From Rutstroemia sp. NJR-2017a BVV2 (taxonomy: Eukaryota; Ascomycota; Leotiomycetes; Helotiales; Rutstroemiaceae), in contig NJPS01000010.1 of assembly GCA_002946415.1 (NCBI GenBank), forward strand, positions 682,001 through 746,000: a stretch of 64,000 nucleotides of DNA, in the 5' to 3' direction. Below, in pieces: positions 1 to 11,061 of the stretch. A program made the position numbers and the translations under genes. Numbering within the stretch: position 1 is the stretch's first letter; each line of letters starts with the position of its first letter. A model generated the notes under the pieces. It ran no database searches, was not told the origin of the DNA, and saw only the letters and a program-made list of their open reading frames with translations.

Positions 1-108
1 GACTTGACAGGGTATGTTTTTCGGGGATCATGAACTTGTAGCAATCTCCTAGTGATGCAGTGGATATGGGGCTTCTGCTTGTGAGTAGATTGAAATTGGA
101 GTTCTTAT

Positions 109-1016
109 TTGTACGCTGCGCAGAAATAAACCGTACCCGCGGATATCCGCCAACCGCTCCGCTCCGCGGATCCCCTCCCCTACCTTAAGGCAATCCGTGG
201 GTCCCATTTCAGAATCATAAACCGCAGATCCATGCCGCGCAAATAACAAATAACTTTCCCAAATTATCTATACTCTCTAAATTTACTTCCTACAATTTGA
301 TATTCTCTATGATCTAGTCTATCACTCTATAATATATCCGGCATTCCACTAACGATCCGTTCATAGGCGGCGCAAACCACATCCCACTAATTCCACACAT
401 CGCCTATATTCTCTCTATCCAGTAATCACGCCCTAGAAACATGACGGCGCTCAATGAATTCCGCAAATTGGTAGGCCCGCTCCGCACGCCACATTCTCCG
501 CCGTCAACCCATCTCCCTACGTGTCTGAGCAACTTGCAAAGTTAATGCCTACATCCAGCCACGTCGAATTATATCTTGGCTTGGTGATTGACAAGGAGAA
601 GTCGCCGATAGAATCCAGAAATTCACTATGCGTAGGCTATTGGATCAATTATGCGATTTTGAGCGATGCGGTGGCGGTGATTAGAAGTGACAGGTTCTAT
701 ATTGAAAAGTACACGCCGGAGACGCTGACGGCTTGAGTGTTATTCTTGGACGTCTCTTTTCTTTACTCCCTCTTCGTCATTTATCTTTTTATGTAGTTAA
801 GAAGCGGAAGTATTAACAACTCAGATTATACAGATATAACCTTATCCAACAACCCCGGCTATATCACCTGCACGATATATTCTATAGAGCTTTTGTATAG
901 ATTATCCAGCTTTATATAAAGTCGGACTGTCCGCGGATTGCAATTATAAGAGGAACCGCTCCGCTCTATGGAGCGGTTCAGGATATCTGTACGGAGCGGA
1001 TTATTATTGCGTACTG
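109..1016. mobile_element. Degenerate inverted-repeat element, about 0.9 kb, possibly hAT-like
   Basis: The left end (about 111-200) and the reverse complement of the right end (about 1016-925) align over roughly 90 nt. Both begin GTACGC, then share an AATAA block, GATATCC, AACCGCTCC and, further in, GCAATCCG. The GC-rich CCGCTCCG motifs stand out against AT-rich surroundings, and 954-978 forms a 9-bp stem (AACCGCTCC / GGAGCGGTT). No transposase is readable inside, so it would be a non-autonomous or decayed copy. I could not find a convincing target-site duplication. The hAT assignment is only an inference from the CCGCTCCG-type subterminal motifs. Confidence 0.45.
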
Positions 1017-4007
1017 ATACTCTAGGCCCTCCATCTTATTCCGTACAAAATATATCTACACCCACCTCGCGTTCGTGATATCTAGCACCAATCAGGAGAT
1101 TCAGAACTCGCTTGGTGGGAAGGGATGGATAGTTTTGCACGACCGAAATGGAAAAAGGAACTACTAGGAATGAATGATCGGGAGCAATGTAAGGAAATCC
1201 TGAGCAATAGGAGGAATTGGAAAGTTGGTTGGGGATAGGCGATTGATTTTTGTGCTCCAGGGAAGAGAAGATTGACAACATATATAAGGATAGAGCAAAA
1301 TATAAGGATAGAGCAAAATAAGTCTTAAGCATAGTTGTTAGGAGGCAAGGTAGTAGTTAAGTTCGGGGTAATTTTAAGCTTCCTTGCCACTTTCATACCA
1401 TGATTGGGTTCTGTTGAAGCAGAACACCACAGTCACTAATAAACCACAATTGTCACTCCCTCAGGAGTGGCGTCACTTTTGGGTTCACAGGTTCTTTTTC
1501 AGTCTCCACACTATGATACAGTTGAGCTTAAAAACTTTTCTGTTTCTATCACGTTACGTGATAGCTAGGCAAAAGGAATTTGATGGGAACAATAATAGGT
1601 AATCATAAAGTAAAGTGATAATTGTCTGACCTTCTCAAGCCGACCTTCTCAACCTTATTTATAGGTTGATGATCTTCGCAAGAGAGGTCTAAAGTACAAA
1701 GTAATTCTAAGTAGTATCGCTCTAAGGTTACTGATACTGTGGGTTCTTGCCAGCAGATCACTGATACTCAGGGTCCATACCTGCAGGTCACTGACAGTGT
1801 TCCCTACAGCCACATAAGGCTCATTTCCAGGTTAGTGACCCACACAGCCTATGTCAGCTGATCAGTTCCTGTGACAGTTTCGTATAAGGTAATATAGATT
1901 CGTTATCCTGTTTGCTTAACGGTACGGCAAAATTCATGGTTTCAGCCGGACTGCAGCCGTATATCTGCGTCAGTAGTATCGAAAACTGATATACAGATTT
2001 CGACAAAGATCTACGGGGTTGATGAGGGTGGATTAGCGTGGGTTGGCTGGCTAGAGTCTTTACCCAGCCATTGGATTGAAGAGGATATTGACTACCCATT
2101 AGCCGTCCCCGCCCTGATTTTGGCACTTGCTATCCCTACTTTGGTTCTTGGGTGGGTTCCGGGCTGGTTGGGTTCCGGGCGGAATCTGGAGGACTGAAGA
2201 GTTGGAAGCCCCACCGATAAGTACCCACTTCGTAGCCTAGCTAGATAATTGTCGACGATCCTATCTAATGGAGCTCGCTGACATTCAGCCGCACTCAAGT
2301 TACATGATATTCATTGATATTTGTGAGTACGGCCGATATAGTCGTCGATCCAGCAGAGATCCCTTGACGACGATGCATTTGTCAATATGAATGTCACGAA
2401 TCGATACTACTCAACATCTCGCTGCCTGTCTTTTTGGTCCCACTTTTACAGTGTCATTCTCCCGACGAAGCGGGATCACGAAAGCGGAGACTCAAGTCAA
2501 TGAACAGGATTTCCTATCCCGCTCTCCCAAAGCACGAGCAAAAATACCCAGAACTCTTGCCTTCTCAGACCCCGCTGAGAATCACGGAGAATCTCACATC
2601 CGGCAGCGGTACTACTGCTGCTGTCTCGTGCGATATCTTCCATTATCTCCTCATGTTGTTTAGACCAGGGCACATCTTACACGCTTTCAGAACCTCAATA
2701 TGATTCGTTCGTAGACGCACTTGTTTGTCACTGATTCCCTTCCAGCCGGTGGCCATAGAATTATTCAAAGGAATTTATTACAGTGAAATCGTACTGCGGA
2801 TTCTAAGTACATGAACATTGAGATTAGGTGGATTTAGTATTGAGATTCGGCGTTCAGCGAACTGTAGATCCCGAAACCTCCACTGTCAACGCACGTGTAC
2901 TGGAAGCGGAGCGGATCCACGCGCCGATCAGTATCCATCTGGGGAGAGTTGTCCCAAAGGCGCGGCTGAGATTGTGGGGACGGTGCTGGGAATTAAGTAA
3001 TAGCTGGCCTCGAATCCCACCTAAGGTCTTTGAGACCTACAAACTGGGCAGCAGCATCAAAGTCGTGGAAATGGAAGTTTGATCTGATAACAATTGATTC
3101 TGTCCTTATATGCTCTGTCTTAGGATTGAGAAATGATCTCTTCAATTGGTTCAGCTCAGGTTAAGGAAGTACCTCCGCGATTAGATTGATAAGCGCCTGC
3201 AGAGTGCTGCAACAGCTTGAATCGTACAAAGTCGGTAGACTATTGTTCGTATTGTAATAATAAGGTCCCCTGGGGCGTAATTTAACTACTACCCTTATGA
3301 TTCCTTTTTCTTTAGCCACTTATAACTCTATTCAGCCTTAACTTACACTACTCTTGCGGGCCGCAACCCCTTGCAGTACGATGCCGTGTCCTTGCTTGGT
3401 ATAAGAGGAGAGCTAAATCTAAACGGGATGCACCAATGCGCGGCATGAACACAAATCATGTCATCATTGGCTTAGGTCCTTTTCGGCTATCTATTAGATC
3501 TATATGATCTGCAAGTGCTGTTGTTGTTGCTTAAGGTTAATTGAATGACACTCTGTCGATATGTACACGAGTAAGTGATATCGCGTCAATTGAGCACAGT
3601 GCAGCATATGCTCTTCGAGTGTACTCGGTATAATCTTGTAGATATCTGGACAAGGTAGATCTCTTTTATTTGGGTCTGCGAAGTGAAATGTTTGTGCTTG
3701 GCTACTTCATATTTTCACGTTCGACTGTGTATCGAGGAATTACTAGTATTTTCAGGCAAATCATGTACATAGTTCATTCAATACTGATGTCTGGACACCT
3801 TCGATTTGCATGGGGACACTGTGGGTCTCCCTATCTGCAGCTATAACGTCCAATAGTGATATCTAAATTGTGATGTAATGTGGATACCACTAGTGTTAAT
3901 GGTATGCGATATAACTTCCTTCATGAAGATGCAAATACACATAGCTTCGCTTCTTCCTATTCGCCATGTTCAGCCTAAAGTACCTATGTGCAGATCTGGC
4001 TAATGCA
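1017..4007. other. AT-rich, gene-poor stretch with small repeats, no gene recognised
   Basis: Open frames here are short and resemble no family I know. Small repeats are visible: an 18-nt unit repeated twice at about 1284-1321, diverged copies of a TCACTGATACT-type unit around 1728-1860, and a doubled GGTTGGGTTCCGGGC-type unit at about 2153-2186. Stop codons are frequent in every frame. The stretch looks like decayed non-coding or transposon-derived DNA. Confidence 0.5.
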
Positions 4008-4289
4008 CAGTACCATGCCAAAGTATTTGGACAGGGTCCGTGCGTTTATCACCAAATACTTTAGTTACAGGCCAAATAAATCCAAACACTGGGTCCAGGA
4101 ACCCTTGCTTAATACAGTAACATTATGGGCAAATGTATAGCTTTTATACTCCAAATCAATCTTGTTTTCTGGTATCTTTTACCCCAATAGTATTAAATGC
4201 TAGAAATTATATTGGCCTGTAACTAAAGTAACATAAAAAATTGCTGAGGAACGCACGGATCCTGTCCAAATACTTTTGTCACCGTACTG
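4008..4289. mobile_element. Tc1/mariner-type MITE, 282 bp
   Basis: The left end starts CAGTACCATGCCAAAGTATT and the right end, reverse-complemented, starts CAGTACGGTGACAAAAGTAT. The match continues through TTGGACAG(G/A)(G/A)TCCGTGCGTT, and a second inner block (ACTTTAGTTACAGGCCAA) is also inverted, so the inverted repeats reach about 70 nt. CAGT ends and a flanking TA (4290-4291; CA at 4006-4007 on the left) are typical of Tc1/mariner insertion. The AT-rich interior has no coding capacity, so the element is non-autonomous. Confidence 0.85.
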
Positions 4290-4770
4290 TATAATCTGCT
4301 GTCCTGTAGATCTCCCGCTGCATATTTCAGACGAAGTCTTGGTAAGGGTCCAAATGCAGGGCTCAGTTCTTGACCGCTCAGCACCAACTTAGCTGAAGTT
4401 TTATCGTATGCGTCTTAGTTGACATTGCGACAACGAAATCTGTTGGAAAATGGCCTAATTGAGTGGATCAGAGAATATAACTGGGGCATTGCCAGTCACC
4501 CAGAGCACCTACCAATATGAAGTGACATTGAAGTCTTTTGACCGCCCGGTTTGTAGGCATGCTGTCGAGATTAACTCACATGTCTTACTTACAGATACTT
4601 GCAGGTCCCGCTATCCTTTGACGCAGATCGAATCAGGCACAAGCATATTCATTGCAGCTCTGCAGTGATCGACAACGAAGATCAAACATTGTCTCATTGT
4701 CGAGTCTCGACAGCTCAGCGAGTTTAGTTTGCTTCAGCTGTATCATCGAAAAGTCGAGACTTCTCTGGTG

Positions 4771-4777
4771 TATATAA
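4771..4777 (+). promoter_or_regulatory. Likely TATA box of the HsbA-like gene
   Basis: TATATAA lies 138-144 nt upstream of the HsbA-like start codon and is followed by a CT- and CA-rich leader, the usual layout of a strongly expressed fungal secreted-protein gene. The call rests on motif and spacing only. Confidence 0.5.
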
Positions 4778-4914
4778 AGCAAGTCTTCGCTCTGGTTTCT
4801 ACTTCCCTCATCATCAGCATCAATCTCAGCTTCTTCAATACTTCAAAACATCCTCATTACTTAAACACTTCAACACTCAAACGCTCTCACGCAAAAAAAC
4901 AACATCTTTTCAAC

Positions 4915-5711
4915 ATGCATTTCACCAAGATCTTCGCCTCCGCTGTCGCACTTTGCGCTTCAGTTTCTACTGCCGCCGTGACTGCACCAGATGTTATCAA
5001 TAACCTCAAAACACTCACAACCAAGTCTCAGAACTTGCAAGCTCCTGCACAATCCATCAGCCTAATCAATGGTCCATTGATCGTCGTTGGCCTAGGACCT
5101 TTCCCTGTAAGCAGATTCTTGTCTCATCGGTGGTCTTTTTCTGACCTTATCTTAGCAAATCATCGTGGGCTTCACCGACATCGTTAGTACAGTCACGACA
5201 TACATTGCAGCCATGCAAGTAAGTTAATCAACGCGATTCATAATCTTGAAGGTTCCGACAGCTAATCACAAAAACCTTAGGGCACCCCCAACTTTACCAT
5301 TCTCGATGATGAGAAAGATATCGCCAACGCGTTCAGAGAAGTAAGTTGACTAGACCTTATATCCACAATTGATTTCTTAGCTGACCAATCTTCACAGTTT
5401 GTTAAAGTTCATCAAGCACTACTTAACATCTTGATTGGCAAGGCAGGACTTTTCAACACTGTTCCTTTAATTGGGCAACCTGTAGCGCAAGTTCTACGAT
5501 CACTTGAAGGAGTTGTCGATGTGAGTATTTCTAATTGATCTTTGAATTCCAATTCCAAAACATTTGTTAATACGAAGCACAGACAATCGCACTCGGCTTG
5601 ATTAACAGTATTGATGATGCCACCGTATCCGCTAGTATGACAGCGGATGCTGGTTCGCTCAAGGGTTCTGTTACACTAGCAATCAGCACCTACTCAGGAC
5701 TCCAAGTTTAA
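4915..5711 (+). CDS. Secreted HsbA-like (hydrophobic surface-binding) cell-wall protein
   Basis: Five exons (4915-5106, 5156-5218, 5281-5340, 5398-5520, 5583-5711) join, all in phase 0, to encode 188 residues. The first 18-20 residues (MHFTKIFASAVALCASVSTA) are a signal peptide. The mature part is an Ala/Leu/Ile-rich helical protein without mature-region cysteines, with the spacing of the HsbA family (hydrophobic surface-binding protein A, also grouped with cell-wall galactomannoproteins). Family members are exported, coat hydrophobic surfaces and help recruit cutinase or esterase-type enzymes. Length matches the family (about 170-200 residues). Introns are 49-62 nt with GTAAGT/GTGAGT-type donors. 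The start was chosen because it precedes the signal peptide and has an AACATG context. It sits alone next to the transposon-rich left edge. Confidence 0.8.
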
Positions 5712-6942
5712 GTGAAGATGCCACATTGAAAGAGGGCAAGTCACTGGCAAGTTACGAATGGAATGTTATGTTACGAAGTTATAACGATATAATCAAGGGA
5801 CCTTAGGCTCAATGACTAGTTGGTTATAGGAGACCCCTTGGAAGGATGATACAAAGAAGTATTGGAAAGCGAGTAATGAATAGTTGGACAATTTAACGGC
5901 GAGCGAGCTTCAGAGAGATTTGGGAGAATATAGATCTATAGATGAAATAATTACACTCTTTTAATATATATAGTTTTGTGCTCAATCTGAATTGTATGAT
6001 GACCTGTACACTTTGAGTGCTTCTGGTACTAAATTGTTGCGCTCTCATAGCATGTGCTATACACACTCGACTACGGTTATATAAAAAGCTGATTTTGCCA
6101 CATTGTTACAACTTACAAGCTCCTCAGGGTGGCACAACCATAATCGCGGCGAAAGCGGCATTCTTGAGCACTCGCATCTCGACCGGCTGGCAGTCATTCA
6201 ACTACCTATCGAGCAATATTTAATGCACGAGGTAAATAATCTAATCATCCGCTTGGACATAACAAAACCTATCGTAGAATCAGCGTCCCCCTTAGAGTCC
6301 GGGGAACGGACTACATGTGATAGACCAATCGTGCTCCTGGCTGCTGGCTACCCCACGTGGGAAGCTCTATGGTACTAGTTTCGCATCGGGTTTCCTACGA
6401 TGGCGTGGTTGAGTATTACTACGTGAAAAATAGTTCACGAGGGTGATCGGAGGATCAGCACTATTTACGATAGATGCTCTCCCTTCCTGGGTATCGAGAT
6501 TATTTGGACGGATGATTCGATGTCGTAATGGTGGTAACTTGCTATGTTGGATGGTATGAAATTCGTTCTTTTCATTCATGGGACCTGCGACTCGATTGCG
6601 ACTCAATTGAATTCATTTGCGACATCTTCGGTAGATGATACCTAGCAACACGCAATCCAGTTTTCGAAGGGACGTGAACCAACTCTTTATCGTGATGATC
6701 ACCCAGGGCCAGGTACCTTTGTGTCATTTCTTTCTCCGACGTTTTTGGAAACTTCCGCTCTGGTGAAAAAAGCCTGTTGCGGCGCCTTAAAAGACGATTT
6801 CTTTGACTAATGCAGAACCCTTTATTCTTCATAGAGCTCGTCTTAAATGCTCCAAACTCTCCCTCCCCGCCGATTAAATGAGCGATAACAATTGCAAATT
6901 CGTCAAATATTTCTGACTTCAAGAAAAAACTGTCTTAAAACT
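5712..6942. other. Intergenic region between the HsbA-like and dioxygenase genes
   Basis: No reading frame here has family similarity. The first 300 nt are AT-rich and probably carry the 3' end of the HsbA-like transcript. The part after about 6600 probably holds the promoter and 5' leader of the dioxygenase gene. No repeat element was recognised. Confidence 0.4.
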
Positions 6943-8352
6943 ATGTCTGAGCCAACACTTGACCTTCTGGATGAGATTATGAATGAGGGTGCAAGTGGGA
7001 TGGAAAGCGAGCAGCCAAGTGACTTTCCAGAGGAGCAGCCGACTGAGCAGCCTACCGAAGAACTGGCTGAGCAAGCAACCGAACGGCAAGCTGAGCGACA
7101 AGCTGTGCGATACCGTCAGATAGTAATATCCGACGAAGAGCTCCGCTCTGGAGAAACATCCTATGACACCATTCAAAGTGGCGTCAACGAGTTCCACAAA
7201 AATGGTTTCGTAATTCTCCAAAACGCCATTCCGCTCGAGACCATAGATAAATACCACACCAAATTGCAAGCCGATGCACTCCAGAAACTCGACGATCCCA
7301 ACCTCACATACAACTCCGGCAATAATTCGAACACCAATTTCTCGTTCTCACCTCCCCTTTCAAAGGAGTGGCTCATCGAGGACATTTGGGCGAACAAGCA
7401 TGCTGCAGCTATCATGGAAGCGATCTTCGGCCTTCCGCAACTCGCCTATGCAAATACCATTGTGGACTTACAATCGACAGATCGCCAAGCCGTGCATTGC
7501 GACGCCTATGGTACGCTCGGTTCGTTTCCCTTGTGCATCGAAGTCTCCATCTATCTTGACGACGTATCCGCCGAGACTGGAGCTCCAGAGCTCTGGCCCG
7601 GCTCGCACAAAGGATGGACTGTCAAAGACCAATTACTGCACGGACGTGGCTGGATCAAATCATCTGCGTTCAGTCGTCGTGCGAAATTTGCGCCGCCAGT
7701 TCAGCCAAAGATCCCGAAAGGGTCGGTCATCTTGCGGGATTTGAGGACGTGGCATGCGGGGATGGGAAACCAGAATGAGTTAGAAGAATTGAGGATTCAT
7801 TTGGGATTCTTTTACTTCCCAAGATGGTTTCGTAGTCCGATGAGGGTTACACTGCCAGCGGATTGTAAGAAGGTGGTGCAGGATTGGAAGGGGGTTGATG
7901 CGTTAGGGGCAGTGGACTTTGTGGATCTGAAGAGAGGGGAAGATTTGAACCACTTGGACGTGGAGAGGTGTATGGTGGGGCAGTTGAATTTTAGTCAGGA
8001 TCTAGAGAAGAATGTAAGAAGAGTCTGGGAAGAGTGTGATGTAAAGGAAGGGAGGGGTGAGTTGGACTATTTTGAAGTTACGGAGGCCAACTATTGGGTT
8101 CCTGGAAAGGAAGAGGATCAGGAGAAGGGTGTTAAGAACAGGGACAGGGACAAAGGAAAGGGTAAAGGCAAGGGAAATAAACCGGCGGGATCGGGGTTTG
8201 AGGGAAAGAAGGATAAGGATAGAGGCAAAAGAAAGGGGAATAAAAATAAGGATAAGCCGTTGAAAGCAAAAGGAGGCGGGGTCAAGAAAAATAAGAAGAG
8301 TCCGAAAAGGAACGAAAGGCGAGAAGGACAGAGGGCACCGACAGAAAAATAA
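6943..8352 (+). CDS. Phytanoyl-CoA dioxygenase (PhyH)-like protein with Lys-rich tail
   Basis: Single exon, 469 residues from the first ATG (MSEPTLDLLDE). The first 60 residues are acidic and Gln/Glu-rich with an EQPTEQPTEE-like repeat. The core, about residues 75-350, has the double-stranded beta-helix signature of Fe(II)/2-oxoglutarate oxygenases of the PhyH family: iron ligands H185-x-D187 in VHCDAYG, distal H271 in TWHAGMGNQ, and R284 as the probable 2-oxoglutarate anchor. The last 70-80 residues are almost all K, G, R, D, E and N (KGKGKGKG and similar), unlike normal PhyH enzymes, and could bind nucleic acid or act as a nuclear or nucleolar signal. An open frame upstream of the ATG lacks another ATG. 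The substrate cannot be read from the sequence. Confidence 0.8.
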   Translation: MSEPTLDLLDEIMNEGASGMESEQPSDFPEEQPTEQPTEELAEQATERQAERQAVRYRQIVISDEELRSGETSYDTIQSGVNEFHKNGFVILQNAIPLETIDKYHTKLQADALQKLDDPNLTYNSGNNSNTNFSFSPPLSKEWLIEDIWANKHAAAIMEAIFGLPQLAYANTIVDLQSTDRQAVHCDAYGTLGSFPLCIEVSIYLDDVSAETGAPELWPGSHKGWTVKDQLLHGRGWIKSSAFSRRAKFAPPVQPKIPKGSVILRDLRTWHAGMGNQNELEELRIHLGFFYFPRWFRSPMRVTLPADCKKVVQDWKGVDALGAVDFVDLKRGEDLNHLDVERCMVGQLNFSQDLEKNVRRVWEECDVKEGRGELDYFEVTEANYWVPGKEEDQEKGVKNRDRDKGKGKGKGNKPAGSGFEGKKDKDRGKRKGNKNKDKPLKAKGGGVKKNKKSPKRNERREGQRAPTEK

Positions 8353-9510
8353 CAAAGTCAATAGGAGGGAGGGGAGCGATTTCTCTAAGCTGGAGTAACA
8401 TTTTTGGTATATCAACCTTATCTTTTTACTGCTTAGTTGTGGATAGGCCGATGGCAGATTTATTTTTTAGCCTATAAAAACTCGATTTGACAATAATTGA
8501 TTATCAACTTTGATATCTCGCATCCCAGTATGTCCATCTCAGGTAATATCAAGAATGACACTTATAATTCCAACTATCACTGAGACGTGGTCAGAGATCG
8601 CGATTGCGATTGGCAGAACAAACATGCAAGCATACGCGTCAAGACGTTGAGAATTGATAAACAGACGAGTCCCAGACAGGTACTTCATCGAAGTTAGCTC
8701 GAGTAATGGCAGAATCCCCTCCATTCTATCGATGCACTCCGGAGACGCGTTCGTGAATCGGCACAGCCGTCAATGCAATATATGCTTTGCACCATCAGAC
8801 CCTAAGAACTCCATTATGACATATTGTCATCTTGCAGCTCTTCGCTGATGTGAGAATCAGGGCTGCTTTGCGCGATTCGACAATTTCACGCAAGCCTGGA
8901 GAGGACGGGGGCAAGAGGTGGTGTGGCGGCTTGATCTTCCTCTCTTAAATATTGGTAAGATGTGAATGCCTGATCTTTCTGTAGAATAGATTGTTTCATC
9001 TCCGACTCTTAATCACGTCGGGTTCGATGGCCGCTTTGTAACTTCGTCGCAGCATTGGGAGTCGGGTCCGGTCGTTGACGTGGGATGAAATACAGTGTGA
9101 TTAGTCAGCGTTCGGGGTACAGTACAGTAAGCTTGGTCTCAACCCCGCACTTTCTACTGTATGCTATACTTACCTTTTCGGCCTCGTCAAGTTACATAAT
9201 GCTACTCTATGGTGCACCTACAGGAAGCTGTAGTTGCGGGACGAAACGCTTATAAACCTATGTGCATAGAGGCGCAACATCGTCAACGCTCATAGGTTAC
9301 GAGTATTCGTGAGCATGGTCATGGGCGCTTTGGTAGCACTCTGTTCATGGTTCGATTGGCTTGTAAGGTTATCTGAGAGGTACTGTGGTATTTATGCAAC
9401 GATGGGATGATAACAGGCTCTCGTTGTCTTCTCAACTCTTCTTTGCTGTCTTCCAACACATGCAAAGTGTGAAGTATCCACAAAGAGCTCAACCATCATT
9501 CAATATAAAC
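8353..9510. other. Intergenic region, nothing recognised
   Basis: It holds the 3' side of the dioxygenase gene and the 5' side of the alcohol dehydrogenase gene. A TATAAA at about 9250 is rather far from the dehydrogenase start to be its TATA box. Short frames resemble no known protein. Confidence 0.4.
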
Positions 9511-10805
9511 ATGCTAGCCAAAGCAATCGTTCACTATGCCCCAGTCGACGGAGAAATGGTCTACAAGATCCAAGACGTGGAAGTCTCCGATCCGGGCGAC
9601 AACGAATTACTCGTCGAAATGATTGCGACAGGTATATGTCACACGGATCTATTTCTTGCCTCTACACCCGAAGGTCCAATGGCAAAATATCCTAAGGTCC
9701 TCGGCCATGAGGGTAAATCATTCCTCAAGCTTCTCCGAAGATCCAGAACTTAACGACCCTTCTCTAGGAATCGGCTGGGTCCGAAAAGTCGGCCGCAACG
9801 TAACTTCCGCCCACGAAGGCGACTGCGTAGCTCTCACAGTAGCCAACTGCAAAGAGTGCCGATTCTGCACCAACGGCCATCCAGCCGCATGCAAAGTCTT
9901 TAATTCATTAAACCTAGAGTGTCCTCCTGGATTCACGTCGACGACTGAAGCTGGAGACAAAGAATCGATTGGCGGTTATTACTTCGGCCAGTCGAGTTTT
10001 GCCAGCTGGTCCAATGTGCTCGAATCAAGTGCTATCAATATCTCCCATCTAATTACTAAGAATGAAAACTTGAGCATCTTGGCGCCGCTTGGATGTGGGT
10101 TTCAGACGGGTGCTGGTTCGATCACGAATTTGGGAGGTGTTACGGCTGAGGATGAAATCGTCATTACGGGTCTGGGTGGAGTGGGATTGAGTGGGCTGAT
10201 GGTATCTTACTTTCAATGAGCAGTCTTCGTTCCGCAACTAACATCCCGCAGGCAGCAAAGCGACTTAATTGTAAGACTATCATCGCCGTTGACCGTGTAC
10301 CGTCGCGCTTAGAGCTCGCCAAAAGCCTAGGAGCAACCCACTTAATCAATACTCTAGAATCAGACTACAAAGCCGAAGTCCTACGCATCACAGAAGGTTC
10401 TGGTCCCACAGTAGCAATGGACACCACAGGCGTAATCTCGTTGATGCAAGATTCTATTGAAGTGTTGTCGAGATTGGGAACAATGGTCCTTGTCGGAGTC
10501 ACGCCTCCAGGCGCAGAACTCTCGTTCGAGTACCTTTCATTCTTGAGCTCGGGCAAGAAGATCGTGGCGGGTTTAGAAGGCGATGCTATTCCTTGGATTG
10601 TGAGCTTTGCTTTCCTTTTCTTTCGCCTCGCTGAATACTTGGTGATGTCTAACGTATATAGTTCATGCCTGAGATGATCAAGTGGTACAGAGACGGAGAG
10701 TTCCCTATCGATCGTTTGGTGAAGACTTACCCGGCGGATGATTTTGGAAGGGCGATTGCTGATATGAATTCCGGTGAAACTGTGAAGCCTGTCTTGATTT
10801 GGTAA
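9511..10805 (+). CDS. Zinc-dependent alcohol dehydrogenase, aryl/benzyl-alcohol type
   Basis: Four exons (9511-9712, 9768-10201, 10252-10599, 10662-10805) give 375 residues, the usual length of medium-chain zinc alcohol dehydrogenases. Catalytic-zinc residues are C43 in GICHTD and H66-E67 in GHEG. The four structural-zinc cysteines lie in NCKECRFCTNGHPAACK (C95, C98, C101, C109). The NAD(P)-binding turn is GLGGVGLSGL near residue 195. The sequence is most like aryl- or benzyl-alcohol dehydrogenases, which interconvert aromatic or allylic alcohols and aldehydes in the cytosol; the substrate is an inference. The ATG chosen (MLAKAIVHYA) starts at the normal family position. Introns are 50-62 nt. 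It is convergent with the PrpD-family gene 256 nt downstream. Confidence 0.88.
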
Positions 10806-11061
10806 AATACCTTAGTGAGATAGCTTGGTGAAATAGCCTGATGAAGTATGAGATGAGGGAGGCTTTCTGATCATGTATAGTTTGTGTGGTCATATTTCAA
10901 GTCCATATAACACACTGTGATACACCAGATTTTGCAGTCAAAACAGAATTTCTATATTCATTCCTATAGTGCATAATCTAATGCAGTCTATGGCCTTGGC
11001 CTATACCCAAAACGCCTTCATTATCATCATGTCCGTATCATAACTGATCATATGGCAACCA

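Noticed and set aside
521..736. Short plus-strand frame inside the left inverted-repeat element
   Set aside because: 71 codons, no ATG at its start, no transposase-like motif.
8990..9060. tRNA-like GGTTCGA box with an upstream CTCTTAA loop
   Set aside because: The arms do not pair and the acceptor stem is missing.
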